Positions 13,454 through 23,830 are shown, counted from the stretch's first letter. The stretch: 64,000 nucleotides of DNA from an uncultured Pelagibacteraceae bacterium (GCA_902580565.1 CACHLD010000003.1:1-64000), one strand, 5' to 3'. Notes: generated by a model from the sequence alone, not told the origin. A program made the numbers and translations.

Positions 13454-14540
13454 TAATTATTTTTTCAATTTTTTTATTAATATTTTCATATACTGATTTG
13501 TCAGAATATTGACTTTGATTATCAATTATTTGTCTCAATAATGATGTATTTTTACTTATATTTTTTAACAATTTAAATAATTTAAGATGTAAGTCTTTTT
13601 CCTCTATCAAGTAACTAAAGCCCTTTTTATTATAATAAATAGAATTTTTTAACTGATGATTGTCTGCTGATGACGGTAAGGGAACAGAAATAAAAGGGAT
13701 TCTCATATTAATTAATTCTGCTGACATAGAAGCTCCTGATCTAGAAATAGCTAAATTAGATTTTGAAAAATATTTTAAAATATCATTTGTAAAATTAAAA
13801 ATTTCATAATTAATTTTAGTATTATTGTAAAATGAACTTAATAGATCATTCTGTTCTGGTAAACATTGTTGAAAAATTTCTAATTCAATTTTTGAGTCCT
13901 TACACAATTTAAAAACTTCAGGCAATTTTTCAGCAAATACCTTGGCTGCTTGACTGCCCCCAAGAATAAGTATCTTAAGTTTTCCCGGTTCTTGTGAATA
14001 ATCTTTTTTATTTTGAAGAATAAATATTTCTTCTCTTATTATATTTCCAGTTTCAAAAATTTTATCTTTAAATTTTTCAGGCACACCTTCTAGTTCTTTG
14101 TGTGAAACAAAAATCTTTTCAGAGTAAGGTATTAAATATCTATTTACTTTGCCAATTAATAAATTATTTTCATATAATATGAATGGAATTCTTAATATTT
14201 TTGCTGCAACACAAACAGGAAAAGAAGAATATCCTCCCATTCCGAAAACTAAACTTGGTTTATTATTTAGTAAATAAATAAAAGACTTAATGACTGCAAA
14301 AAAAATTATTACAATTGAATAAATAGATTTGAATAAATTTTTTTTGAAAATTGTTGTAGAAGAGATTTGAACTATCTTAATATCTTTTAATTGCCCTAAA
14401 AAATTAATACCTCTTTTGTCAGAGATAATTTCAACATCTATATTTTTTTTCTTAAAATTTTTTGCTAAATTATATGCAGGAAGAACGTGACCGCCTGTTC
14501 CTCCGGTTGCAATTATTATTTTTTTTAATTTTTTATTCAT
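13440..14540 (-). CDS. murG: MurG, lipid II-forming GlcNAc transferase
   Basis: This is a GT28 glycosyltransferase on the cytoplasmic membrane face that converts lipid I to lipid II. The N-terminal ATGGTGGHVLPA loop, GMGGYSSFP, the ILGGSQAAKVF loop and the C-terminal SRSGASMSAELINMRIPFISVPLPSS donor-binding stretch are visible (quoted in parts). The length of 366 residues is normal. It overlaps ftsW by 8 bp and murC by 14 bp, as expected in a compact dcw cluster. Confidence 0.95.
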   Translation of the reverse strand: MNKKLKKIIIATGGTGGHVLPAYNLAKNFKKKNIDVEIISDKRGINFLGQLKDIKIVQISSTTIFKKNLFKSIYSIVIIFFAVIKSFIYLLNNKPSLVFGMGGYSSFPVCVAAKILRIPFILYENNLLIGKVNRYLIPYSEKIFVSHKELEGVPEKFKDKIFETGNIIREEIFILQNKKDYSQEPGKLKILILGGSQAAKVFAEKLPEVFKLCKDSKIELEIFQQCLPEQNDLLSSFYNNTKINYEIFNFTNDILKYFSKSNLAISRSGASMSAELINMRIPFISVPLPSSADNHQLKNSIYYNKKGFSYLIEEKDLHLKLFKLLKNISKNTSLLRQIIDNQSQYSDKSVYENINKKIEKIINEKY

Positions 14541-15660
14541 ATGTTTCTAATTCAAATTTTGTATAATTTAAAATAAGTCCTGCTAAAATAGCGCTTCCCA
14601 TCAGAGAGGAACCGCCATAACTTAAAAAAGGCAGCGTCATTCCAGTAGTTGGTAGTAAGCTTGTGTTAACTCCAATATGAATAAATGTTTGAAAAATAAG
14701 AAGTGAAGCCAAACCGCATAATGAAAGTTTTAAAAATTCATCAGCTTTTAAAACGCAATTTTTAATTATTCTAAATGCAATATATAAAAAAATAGTAACA
14801 ATTAAGATAGAAATAATAGAACCATACTCCTCTGTAATAACAGCTATAATGTAATCTGTGTGTGCTTCCGGAACACTATCTTTTAAAATACCTTCTCCCA
14901 TGCCTTGACCTTTAAGACCACCTTGTTTAATTGCATCTAAAGCTTTTGTGGATTGAAAATTATCACCTTTAGATGGATCGAAAAAAGTGATTAAGCGATT
15001 AATAATATAACCAAACTTATCAGGCATTAAAAATAAAAGAGCAGATATTAAAATTACAAAAATAACAAAAAAACTTATTATATACACAATGCTTACACCT
15101 GAAACAAACACTGTAGCGGTCCAACTGCCTATTAGTAAAATAGATTGCCCTAAGTCTGGTTGATCAACTAAAAGAATTAGAATTGAAGATAGTAACAAGA
15201 AACTTAAAAGGTATTTGATTTGAGAGTTTTGAAGTTTTTTTAAAGTTAATATTTTAACGATAGCCAAAATAAAAAAAGGCTTTAAAAGTTCTATAGGTTG
15301 TAGCCTGAAAATATAAAAATTTAGCCACCTTTTAGCACCTTTAACCTCTATGCCTATAATTGGAACTAATATTAATAATAAGAAAAGTACAATATAAATT
15401 GGGATAACTAATTTTTTTAATAAGGGAGTTTCTATCGCTGAAATAACAAACATTGTTAATAATGCTAATATTGCAAATGATATATGTTTCGAAAAAAAGA
15501 AGTAATAGTTCTTATTTAATCTTTCTCCAGCTAAAGAAGATGTTGATGAAAAAGAAAAAAAAACACCCAAAAAAAATAAAATTAAAAACCCAAAAAGAAT
15601 CTTTTTATCAATATTTCTCCAATAATCTTTTAGATCAAATTTAAATAAGTTTTTTAGCAT
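14533..15660 (-). CDS. ftsW: FtsW, SEDS peptidoglycan polymerase of the septum
   Basis: This is a polytopic membrane protein of the SEDS family that polymerises lipid II in complex with the transpeptidase FtsI. About ten hydrophobic segments are present. Family signatures include WLNFYIFRLQPIELLKP, LVDQPDLGQSILL, AHTDYIIAVITEEYGSI and the C-terminal TTGMTLPFLSYGGSSL. The length of 375 residues is normal. It is encoded between murD (20-bp overlap) and murG, with its partner ftsI in the same transcript; that context separates it from the related RodA. Confidence 0.93.
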   Translation of the reverse strand: MLKNLFKFDLKDYWRNIDKKILFGFLILFFLGVFFSFSSTSSLAGERLNKNYYFFFSKHISFAILALLTMFVISAIETPLLKKLVIPIYIVLFLLLILVPIIGIEVKGAKRWLNFYIFRLQPIELLKPFFILAIVKILTLKKLQNSQIKYLLSFLLLSSILILLVDQPDLGQSILLIGSWTATVFVSGVSIVYIISFFVIFVILISALLFLMPDKFGYIINRLITFFDPSKGDNFQSTKALDAIKQGGLKGQGMGEGILKDSVPEAHTDYIIAVITEEYGSIISILIVTIFLYIAFRIIKNCVLKADEFLKLSLCGLASLLIFQTFIHIGVNTSLLPTTGMTLPFLSYGGSSLMGSAILAGLILNYTKFELETYE

Positions 15661-16933
15661 AGATTTTACTTAGTTTCTTAAATTGATTTCCTCGATCTTC
15701 AAAATTTTTGAATTGATCAAATGATGCTGCGCATGGACTTAATAAAATTATATTTTCATTTAAATTAAATCTTCTGATATCTTTCAAAGCGTGATTTATC
15801 GCAAATTGTAGTTTTTTTGATATTTTAAATTTAATTTGTTTATTTAATTGCTTTTTAAAAAAATTTACATTTTTTCCAATAATATAAGTTTTAACAATAT
15901 TATTTTTCACAGATTTAAGATTAAATTTATCACCTTTTTTTGGTAGACCTCCTAATATCCAAAATATATTTTTATTATTAATTAATGCCCCTTTAGCTGC
16001 TTGAAAACTAGAGGCTTTAGAGTCATTAATAAAAATAATATTTTTCTTTTTAAAAAAAGTTTCATATCTGTGAAATAGCCCTTTGAAAGAATTCATAGAA
16101 TTTATAAATGAATAATCATTTATTTTAAGTAATTTGGATAAAGAATATACAAATTTCATATTTTCATCATTTATGCCTGATTTTAAATACCTATTATTAA
16201 TTTTACTTTTTATCTTTTTATAATTATCAAATTTGACAAGACTTAACTTGGATAAGTAATTTTTTTTCTTAAAAGTTTTTTTAAATTTATCGTCAATTAA
16301 CGCAAAATCTTTTTTTGTCTGTAATTGAAATATCTTTAATTTTGCTTGTATATAAGCTTTAATAGAACCATGCCAATCTATATGGTCGTTAGAAATATTT
16401 GTCAAAATTGCATAATTTGGGTGAATAAATTTTGAATGAGAAAGTTGGAAGGAGGATGCTTCAATAATTAAAAATGTATTTTTGCTTACTTTTAAATTCA
16501 AAACAGGCTTTCCAATATTTCCACCAATTTTAGCTTTGAAATTATTTTTTTTTATCAAATGATAAATCATTTGGCATGTTGTAGATTTGCCATTAGTACC
16601 AGTCACTACTATAGACTTAAATTTTGAGTTGCTTAAAAATAGTAAGTCTATATCGGTTATAATTTTTTTTTTATTTTTTTTTAAATCTTTTTTATATTTT
16701 GATTTTTCTAAACTAACTCCTGGACTTAAAACAATAAAATCAACTCTTTTTAACGTTTCTTTTAAATTATTAGTCTCTTTTGACTTAAACTTTTTTCTTA
16801 ATTTTTTATTATCATCCCAAACATAATAATTAGAAATATCTTTTTTCTTTAAAAACTTTATTACAGAACGCCCTGTAAATCCTAACCCATATATTAAAAA
16901 CGAAAAATTTTTAAGGCTCATCATATCAAGCAT
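15641..16933 (-). CDS. murD: UDP-N-acetylmuramoylalanine--D-glutamate ligase MurD
   Basis: It adds D-glutamate to UDP-MurNAc-L-Ala. Seen: the N-terminal GLGFTGRSVIKFL nucleotide-type fold, the ATP loop VVTGTNGKSTTCQM, the ISNDHIDWHGS segment, the FHRYE motif and the C-terminal LLSPCAASFDQFKNFEDRG signature of MurD. The length of 430 residues is typical. The start at 16933 could instead be one of two in-frame ATGs at 16924 and 16921. It is 3 bp after mraY. Confidence 0.94.
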   Translation of the reverse strand: MLDMMSLKNFSFLIYGLGFTGRSVIKFLKKKDISNYYVWDDNKKLRKKFKSKETNNLKETLKRVDFIVLSPGVSLEKSKYKKDLKKNKKKIITDIDLLFLSNSKFKSIVVTGTNGKSTTCQMIYHLIKKNNFKAKIGGNIGKPVLNLKVSKNTFLIIEASSFQLSHSKFIHPNYAILTNISNDHIDWHGSIKAYIQAKLKIFQLQTKKDFALIDDKFKKTFKKKNYLSKLSLVKFDNYKKIKSKINNRYLKSGINDENMKFVYSLSKLLKINDYSFINSMNSFKGLFHRYETFFKKKNIIFINDSKASSFQAAKGALINNKNIFWILGGLPKKGDKFNLKSVKNNIVKTYIIGKNVNFFKKQLNKQIKFKISKKLQFAINHALKDIRRFNLNENIILLSPCAASFDQFKNFEDRGNQFKKLSKIYAKKLI

Positions 16934-16936
16934 TTA

Positions 16937-18022
16937 CTAACGTAATTTTAATGTTGCTAATCCAACTAGTGCTAAAATTATTGCTATAATCCAAAATCTT
17001 ATAACAATTGTGGATTCGGCCCACCCTTTTTGCTCAAAATGATGATGTATTGGAGCCATTTTAAAAATTCTTTTTCCTGTTAGTTTAAATGATATTACTT
17101 GAATAATTACTGAAACAGTTTCTAGAACAAACAATCCTCCAATTATCGCAAGAACAATTTCATGTTTTACAATTATTGCGACCACTGCTAATGAACCACC
17201 AAGAGATAATGATCCTGTGTCTCCCATAAATATTTTAGCTGGAGGAGCGTTATACCAAAGAAAACCTAAACATGATCCGACTATTGAACCGCAAAAAATA
17301 GATAATTCTCCTACATCAGGAATATACTGTAACTGAAGATATTCAGAAAAAATCGTATTGCCAACGATGTAACAAATTAAAGTAAATGATAAGGCTACTA
17401 ACATTACTGGAACTGTAGCTAGGCCATCTAGTCCATCAGTTAAATTTACTGCATTTGATGATCCAATAATCACAAATAAAGCAAATGGAATAAAAAAAAG
17501 TCCCATTTGCCAAATAAGATTTTTAAAAAAAGGAAAATAAAGGTTGTTTAAATATTCGTGATCAGAAAAATTGATTAACATATATAAAGTTATTATCCCA
17601 ATAATTAGTTGACCAAGAAATTTAAGCTTTGAGCTTAAACCTCTAGAATTTTTGAATTTAATCTTTAGTAAATCATCTGCAAAACCCAGCAAACTTAAAC
17701 TTAAAGATACAAAAATAAGTGTCCAAACATAAATGTTTTTTAAGTCAGCCCACAACAAAGTACTTGAGAGCATACCGATAATAATGATAACTCCACCCAT
17801 TGTGGGAGTGCCAGATTTTTTTATTATATGATCTATAGGTCCGTCTTGTCTTATTGGCCCAGAAATCATATTTTCAGAAAAGACTTTAATTAAAGGGCCT
17901 CCGATAATAAAAACTATTATAAGAGAAGTGATGACTGACAGTCCGGTTCTAAAAGTAAGATATTTAAATACATTTAGAAAAGAGTACTGCTCTATAAAAG
18001 ATGTTAAGAAACCAAATAACAT
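16937..18022 (-). CDS. mraY: Phospho-N-acetylmuramoyl-pentapeptide transferase MraY
   Basis: This integral membrane enzyme transfers phospho-MurNAc-pentapeptide to undecaprenyl phosphate, forming lipid I. It has about ten membrane segments and the family motifs GTPTMGGVI, FADDLLK, NLTDGLDGLA, FMGDTGSL and the histidine-rich MAPIHHHFEQKGW. The length of 361 residues is canonical. It starts directly after the murE/F stop with no spacer. Confidence 0.97.
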   Translation of the reverse strand: MLFGFLTSFIEQYSFLNVFKYLTFRTGLSVITSLIIVFIIGGPLIKVFSENMISGPIRQDGPIDHIIKKSGTPTMGGVIIIIGMLSSTLLWADLKNIYVWTLIFVSLSLSLLGFADDLLKIKFKNSRGLSSKLKFLGQLIIGIITLYMLINFSDHEYLNNLYFPFFKNLIWQMGLFFIPFALFVIIGSSNAVNLTDGLDGLATVPVMLVALSFTLICYIVGNTIFSEYLQLQYIPDVGELSIFCGSIVGSCLGFLWYNAPPAKIFMGDTGSLSLGGSLAVVAIIVKHEIVLAIIGGLFVLETVSVIIQVISFKLTGKRIFKMAPIHHHFEQKGWAESTIVIRFWIIAIILALVGLATLKLR

Positions 18023-20785
18023 TTATAAACCTTTTATCATTTTATTGCTAATTACATTCAAACCTGTAGCGTTAGATCCTTTTATCATTAAATAATCATT
18101 ATTATCGATTATATTTTTTAAAATAAGATCAACATCTTCATTACATTGAATAATGTTTCCACGTTTACTTTTTATTAAATTTTTATAGGTAAAAAGGCTA
18201 TTTTCTCCTTTTACAAAAACTTTATCAATATCTGAGCTGTTAATAAGTTTTGATAACCCAGCATGATAAATTTTAGATTTTTTGCCTAATTCAAGCATAT
18301 CACCAAAAAGAAAATACTTCTTTGATTTATTTTTTTTCTTTAAAACTGAAAAATTATTAATTGCATTTCTTACCGATAATGGATTCGCATTATAACTTTC
18401 ATCAATTAAATAAAATATTTTATTGTATCTTTTAACTTTGTGTGATTTTCCTCTTCCGCTTGAGGGACCAAATTTGATAAATTCTTTGAAAATATTTTCA
18501 GTGCCTATATTTAATATTTTTAATACAGCTAAAGACGCTAAAATATTATAAACATTTGTTTCCTTTATATTAAATTTAATAATCTGGTCTTTAAGACTTA
18601 TGGTAATTAGTTTATTTTTTTTATTATTTATAACTTTGATTAATCTAATATCTGAGTTTCGTGATTTGCCAAAGGAAACAACTTTAATTTTATTTATTTT
18701 AGCTTTTTTATTTAAATAATTAAAAAACTTATCATCACGATTTAGAACAATTGTACCGAAAGGTTTAATATTATTTATTATTTCTGCTTTAGCTTCAGCA
18801 ATTCCTTTCAGATTTTTAAAATTTTCTATGTGTGCTTCTGCAATATTTGTAATTACTGCCAAATCAGGTCTTATCATTTTTGACAAACTATATATTTCCC
18901 CAGCTTTACTCATCCCTACTTCAAAAATTCCATATCGATGATTTAGTTTTATATTTGATAAACTTATTGGGACACCATAATGATTGTTAAATGATCTTGG
19001 TGAAGCATAAGTATCGTCAAATTTTGTAAGTATTTTATAAAGTAGATCTTTTAACGATGTCTTTCCAGCGCTGCCAGTTATTCCGATAATTTTTGCATTG
19101 CAATTATCTCTTTTAAAATTAGCAAATTTGTTTAAAAAAATTAATGGATCTTTTACTTTAATTATCTTTTTTTTTTTTTTATTAAATTTCGATGTAACAG
19201 CAAAGCTTGCTCCTTTTTTAAAAGCATGTGAAATATATTTATTACCATCATTAATTTTTCCTTTTATAGCTAAAAATAAATCTTTTTTTTTAATTTTTCG
19301 AGAGTCAATAGAGATATCGTTAAATTTTAACAATTTTTTATTTTTCAATATTTTATTTAAAATTTTTGAATTTAATAAATAATTTTGATTATTAATATTT
19401 AGCTTCCGTTTTTTAATCTTAAGATTATGAATAATTTCTTTATCAGATATATTAATTACCCTATTCCCATAGTCTTGATAAGCTTCGTGACCTTTGCCGG
19501 CAATAAGAATCGTTTCGTTTGGTTCAGCGTTAATTATTGCTTGTTTTATTGCTGCAGATCTATTTCCGATATTAAAATAATTCGTACCTTTTAAATGATT
19601 AATAATTTGTTTTCTAATTTTAACTGGATTTTCCATTCTTGGATTGTCATCTGTCACATAAATTTTATTACAATATGTCTTTGCAGCTTTAGCCATTAAA
19701 GGTCTTTTTTTAAAGTCTCTTTCTCCACCGCATCCAAATACTAAAGAAATATTATTATTATAAGTTTCTTTTAATGATTTTAAAGAAGTTGATAAAGCCT
19801 CTGGGGTGTGTGCATAATCTATAAATACCTTTATATTATTTGAGTATTTTTTTATAAGATTTAAACGGCCATTTACATCTTTAATCAAATTTAATTTTTT
19901 ATAAATCTGAAATTTGCTCAAGTTACATAATCTTGCTGCTAAAACTGACATAGCTAGATTTTTAAATTGAAAGGAACCGATTAAAGGAACAAATTTATTT
20001 TTAATATTACCAATTTCTTTGTTCATGTCTAAAAATTTAAGCTGTTTTTTTTTTGAGATTTTTTTTAAATAAGAATATTCTTTAATAGAATTATCTGAAA
20101 TTATAAAACTTTTTGTTCGAAGTAGTTTTGAAAACAAAATAAGTTTCGCTCTTAAATATTTTTTCATTGTTTGATGATAATCAAGATGATCTTGGCTAAA
20201 ATTAGTAAAAATTCCTGCTTTAAAGTTTATCTTATTTAATCTACCTTGGTCTAACCCATGACTCGATGCTTCAATTATAACATTATCAATATTATTTTCT
20301 TTTAATTCTGCAAGATTTTTATGTAGAGTAATTATATCAGGTGATGTTAGTGAAGTTTTTATATTTTTTTTTGGAGACTTTATACCTAATGTTCCAATAG
20401 AAGCCGCGGGTATTTTGTTCAGGGTTAATATCTGATAAAAAAAGTCAGCTACAGATGTTTTTCCATTTGTTCCTGTTACTGCAATAATATTGTTTGGTTT
20501 ATTTTTATAAAATTTAGATGTTGCTTCTTCTAAATATGATCTTACTTTATTTGTTTTAAGGATTTTTGTGTTACAATTCTTTAATCTTACATTTTTAGAA
20601 CAAACAATTAATATCGCTCCATTTTTAATTGCATGATTAATATATTTTTCTCCATTATGTTTTCTGCCTTTTATCGCGAAAAAAATAAATCCTCTTTTTA
20701 CATATTTACTATTAAGAGCTAGTCCTTTGATATTTAATTTCTCAAAACTATGAGGAAGATTATTAATTAAGTTTTTTAGCAACAT
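18023..20785 (-). CDS. murEF: Bifunctional MurE-MurF fusion
   Basis: One uninterrupted 920-residue frame carries two complete Mur ligases. Residues 1 to about 455 are MurE, with the P-loop TGTNGKTS (104-111), the EASSHGLDQGRL segment and DNPR at 380-383, the motif associated with meso-diaminopimelate as third residue. From about 460 the frame is MurF, with a second N-terminal domain (DISIDSRKIKKKDLFLAIKG), a second P-loop TGSAGKTS (570-577) and the MurF segment LIDESYNANPLSVRNAI. Normally two adjacent genes encode these steps (adding meso-DAP, then D-Ala-D-Ala). Such fusions are annotated in some other proteobacteria. It overlaps ftsI by 23 bp. A sequencing error joining two genes would require loss of a stop; the linker around 450-470 reads as normal protein. 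Confidence 0.94.
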   Translation of the reverse strand: MLLKNLINNLPHSFEKLNIKGLALNSKYVKRGFIFFAIKGRKHNGEKYINHAIKNGAILIVCSKNVRLKNCNTKILKTNKVRSYLEEATSKFYKNKPNNIIAVTGTNGKTSVADFFYQILTLNKIPAASIGTLGIKSPKKNIKTSLTSPDIITLHKNLAELKENNIDNVIIEASSHGLDQGRLNKINFKAGIFTNFSQDHLDYHQTMKKYLRAKLILFSKLLRTKSFIISDNSIKEYSYLKKISKKKQLKFLDMNKEIGNIKNKFVPLIGSFQFKNLAMSVLAARLCNLSKFQIYKKLNLIKDVNGRLNLIKKYSNNIKVFIDYAHTPEALSTSLKSLKETYNNNISLVFGCGGERDFKKRPLMAKAAKTYCNKIYVTDDNPRMENPVKIRKQIINHLKGTNYFNIGNRSAAIKQAIINAEPNETILIAGKGHEAYQDYGNRVINISDKEIIHNLKIKKRKLNINNQNYLLNSKILNKILKNKKLLKFNDISIDSRKIKKKDLFLAIKGKINDGNKYISHAFKKGASFAVTSKFNKKKKKIIKVKDPLIFLNKFANFKRDNCNAKIIGITGSAGKTSLKDLLYKILTKFDDTYASPRSFNNHYGVPISLSNIKLNHRYGIFEVGMSKAGEIYSLSKMIRPDLAVITNIAEAHIENFKNLKGIAEAKAEIINNIKPFGTIVLNRDDKFFNYLNKKAKINKIKVVSFGKSRNSDIRLIKVINNKKNKLITISLKDQIIKFNIKETNVYNILASLAVLKILNIGTENIFKEFIKFGPSSGRGKSHKVKRYNKIFYLIDESYNANPLSVRNAINNFSVLKKKNKSKKYFLFGDMLELGKKSKIYHAGLSKLINSSDIDKVFVKGENSLFTYKNLIKSKRGNIIQCNEDVDLILKNIIDNNDYLMIKGSNATGLNVISNKMIKGL

Positions 20786-22493
20786 TTTTGTTGTAAAACT
20801 CTTCGTTATTTATGGCTAAAATAGGTCCAATTTTTTCTATAATTTTGCCCGCAACATAAACAGAATTCCAACCTGCCTCGTTTCTGGTCCCTTTTATTTT
20901 AACCCCTCTATAATTGTAAATTAATTCTTTTGCAATTTGGGGATTTTCTAACATTACAAGTAAAGCGTAATTTGGCTTTTGCGTTGGAAAAATAGAGATG
21001 AATGTATTTAAATTTTCATTACTATTTTTATAAGTTTGAGATGTTCCTGTTTTACCTCCGACATCATATCCATAAACATTTGCTAAACTTGCAGTACCTT
21101 CCTTTTCAGTAACTACTTTTCTTAAAATAGAATTAATTTTATAACTGGTTTCTTCAGAAATTATTCTTCTGCTGCTAAGGGGTTTGTTTTTATTTTTAAT
21201 TATTGTGGGTTCAATAATATTACCCCCATTAGTTAAGGCAGCATATGTGGCAGTAGCTTGTAAAGGTGTAATTGCAATCCCATGACCATAGGATATGGTC
21301 TCTAGTTTGCATTTATTCCATTTGAAGTTTAAAGGAGTCCCTAATTCTTCAATTTCAAAATTTGGAGTTTTTAAAAGATTTATCTTATTTATAAAATTCT
21401 TATAGTCATCTTCTCCTATTTTTTTTGCTACAAGTAAAGTTCCTATATTGGAAGATCTTATCAATATATCCTCTACTGATAAATTTTTAGGGAATTCTTT
21501 AATATCAGAAATTTCATGAATAGAACATTTTATTTTTCTAGGTATATTTTTAATAATAGTGTCAGGTGTTACTAAATTTTTTTCTAAAGCTAGAGCAATT
21601 GTAAATGTTTTAAAGATAGAACCTAGTTCGTAAACTCCTTTAGTAATTTTGTTAATATAATTCTTATCTGTAATACTCTCTCTTTTATTGATATCAAAAT
21701 TAGGTAAAGAAACTAAAGATAAAACCTCCCCATTATTAACATTCATTAATATAGCAGCGGCACCCGTTGCAGAAAAAGTCTTTAAAGCTTTTTTTAGTTC
21801 TTCGTTAATTATGTGTTGAATATTTGTATCTAAAGTAAGTTGCATAGGTGTATTAATCAACTTTTTATCTTTAAGATTTTTATCAAAATATTTTTCAACT
21901 CCTGAAATTCCATAATTATCGTAATCTACTTGACCTAAAATATGACTGTACAAATTAGAGTGAGTATAAATCCGTGATTGAAACGGTTCAAAAATTAAGC
22001 CTTTTTCACCAAAAGCCCATAATTTTTTTTTGTCTGTTTGATCAAGCCTTCTTTTTAAATAGAAATATTTTCCAACTTCTAATTTTTTGTTAATATCATT
22101 GATCGATAAATCAGGAAAATTTAATCTAATCTTAATTAAAAAGTTTTCCTTATCTTTAATTAATTTTGGATTTACTGCGGCATGATAAGATTTTACATTT
22201 CTTGAGACAATTACTCCATTTCTGTCGACAATGTCTCTCCTTAAAGTGATATTATGAAATAAATTATTTTTTTGACTATAAACCTCTGAATCTTTTAAAG
22301 AAACTAAGATTATCTTTATTGAAAAAATTGTGATTAATGAAAAAAAAAGAAAAAAAAGTAAATAAATTCGATCTTGAGAAATGCTTGAACTTTTTTCCTT
22401 TTTACTTTTTTGATTTGTCTCTAAATAATCCTCAAAATAAAAACTCTTTTGATTAATATTAAAAAATTTTTTTTTTTTAATTTTTTTTCTCAT
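20763..22493 (-). CDS. ftsI: FtsI/PBP3, septal peptidoglycan transpeptidase
   Basis: This class B penicillin-binding protein cross-links septal peptidoglycan. There is a basic cytoplasmic start, one membrane segment at about residues 45-65, a pedestal domain and the transpeptidase domain with SIFK (active serine, in YELGSIFKTF), SSN (in IRSSNIGT) and KTGT (in VGGKTGTSQT). The length of 576 residues is normal. It sits between ftsL and murE/F and overlaps both (17 and 23 bp), matching the usual rsmH-ftsL-ftsI-murE order. Confidence 0.95.
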   Translation of the reverse strand: MRKKIKKKKFFNINQKSFYFEDYLETNQKSKKEKSSSISQDRIYLLFFLFFSLITIFSIKIILVSLKDSEVYSQKNNLFHNITLRRDIVDRNGVIVSRNVKSYHAAVNPKLIKDKENFLIKIRLNFPDLSINDINKKLEVGKYFYLKRRLDQTDKKKLWAFGEKGLIFEPFQSRIYTHSNLYSHILGQVDYDNYGISGVEKYFDKNLKDKKLINTPMQLTLDTNIQHIINEELKKALKTFSATGAAAILMNVNNGEVLSLVSLPNFDINKRESITDKNYINKITKGVYELGSIFKTFTIALALEKNLVTPDTIIKNIPRKIKCSIHEISDIKEFPKNLSVEDILIRSSNIGTLLVAKKIGEDDYKNFINKINLLKTPNFEIEELGTPLNFKWNKCKLETISYGHGIAITPLQATATYAALTNGGNIIEPTIIKNKNKPLSSRRIISEETSYKINSILRKVVTEKEGTASLANVYGYDVGGKTGTSQTYKNSNENLNTFISIFPTQKPNYALLVMLENPQIAKELIYNYRGVKIKGTRNEAGWNSVYVAGKIIEKIGPILAINNEEFYNKNVAKKLN

Positions 22494-22806
22494 ATGGATT
22501 TTTAAGTGTAGTTATTTTCTTATTTGAATTAGTAAATTCTTGATAATCTAGATAAATTCTTGAAAAATCCATAGGTGTATATTGAATGAATGCTATTTCT
22601 TTTATCTTTTCAGATAAATATTTAGGAGATGAAAGATATGAATAATCTAATTCAGTTTCATGAAAATCTTTTTTTAAGACTCGAATATTTTTATCAACCT
22701 TGTAAATTTTTTTTTCAATAATTCTAGTTTGATTTTTCACTATTGACGTCACAATAAGTAAAATAGAAAAAATTGATATTGATAAAATTAACTTTATTTT
22801 AGACAT
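22477..22806 (-). CDS. ftsL: Cell division protein FtsL
   Basis: This small bitopic protein (109 residues) has a membrane segment at about 5-22 (LILSISIFSILLIVTSIV) followed by a coiled-coil-like stretch, and a segment YLSEKIKEIAFIQYTPMDFSRI typical for the end of FtsL. Sequence conservation in FtsL is low; the call depends mainly on topology and position between rsmH and ftsI. It overlaps rsmH by 8 bp. Confidence 0.82.
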   Translation of the reverse strand: MSKIKLILSISIFSILLIVTSIVKNQTRIIEKKIYKVDKNIRVLKKDFHETELDYSYLSSPKYLSEKIKEIAFIQYTPMDFSRIYLDYQEFTNSNKKITTLKNPYEKKN

Positions 22807-23812
22807 TTAAACTCTCTAATTCTAAGAACTTTTTAAATTGGTTAATTAATTCACTTGGATACTTAAACTGGTTGTTACTTCTCACAGCAAATCTTAACTT
22901 TGCTGATCGGGAAGCAGGATTCTTCAATATTTCAGATCTTGAAGGTGTAAGAATTTTATTTTTGTATTTATTAAACAAAAAAAAGTTATTTTCTTTTTCG
23001 TCTGGTAAATATCTAGAGGGTTTAGATCGATTTGAAGAAAAATTATTAAAAAAAAATTTAACTATCTTATCCTCAATTGAGTGAAAACTAATCACTAAAA
23101 TTTTTCCCCCGGGTTTTAATGTCTTTGTAGCTTTAATTATTCCTTGTATTAATTCTGTAATTTCTTTATTTACAAACATTCTTAAAGCTTGAAAAGTTTT
23201 TGTACTCGGATTAATTTTGCTTTTAAAAGTTTTCTTTTTACTTTTTTCAATTATTTCAACTAGATGGTGAACTTTTGTAATTTTTTTATTTATTCTTGTT
23301 TTAATAATATTTTTAGCAATTATTGATGCATCTTTTTCTTCTCCAAGTATCTTTATTATCGATTTTAAAGATTTTTCACTAAAATTATTAATTACTTTTT
23401 CAGCTGAAATTGAAGATAATCCCATTGACATATCCAATTTTTTTTTAGATTTAAAAGAAAAGCCTCGATCTAAATTTTTTAATTGTATTGAAGATAAACC
23501 TAAATCAAAAATTGCGGCATCAACTGATTGAATTTTAGTTAAAGTGTCTACTTCACTGAACTTTTTTTGATGAAAAAAAAATCTTTTAAAATATTTTTTT
23601 TTAAGGTCTCTACTTATATTAAGAATATATTCATCACGATCTAAAGCAATTACTTTAGTATCAGAAAAGCTAAGTAATTTTTTTGAATAACCACCTCCAC
23701 CAAAAGTACAGTCCAAAAAAACACCTCCTTTATGGGGACAGCAAGTCTCAATTACCTCTTCCAACATTACTGGAAAATGTACAAATTCCGTAGATGAGGT
23801 TGGAGTGTTCAT
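22799..23812 (-). CDS. rsmH: 16S rRNA m4C1402 methyltransferase RsmH (MraW)
   Basis: This SAM-dependent enzyme N4-methylates C1402 of 16S rRNA. Visible: HFPVMLEEVIE at the start, the SAM loop FLDCTFGGGGYSKKLL, ALDRDEYIL, FDLGLSSIQL, and ALRMFVNKEI with the C-terminal SFHSIEDKIVKFFF and PSRSEILKNPASRSAKLR. The length of 337 residues is slightly above E. coli. It normally follows mraZ directly; here ftsZ is inserted between them. Confidence 0.96.
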   Translation of the reverse strand: MNTPTSSTEFVHFPVMLEEVIETCCPHKGGVFLDCTFGGGGYSKKLLSFSDTKVIALDRDEYILNISRDLKKKYFKRFFFHQKKFSEVDTLTKIQSVDAAIFDLGLSSIQLKNLDRGFSFKSKKKLDMSMGLSSISAEKVINNFSEKSLKSIIKILGEEKDASIIAKNIIKTRINKKITKVHHLVEIIEKSKKKTFKSKINPSTKTFQALRMFVNKEITELIQGIIKATKTLKPGGKILVISFHSIEDKIVKFFFNNFSSNRSKPSRYLPDEKENNFFLFNKYKNKILTPSRSEILKNPASRSAKLRFAVRSNNQFKYPSELINQFKKFLELESLNV

Positions 23813-23830
23813 ATTTGATGATAAAAGTCA

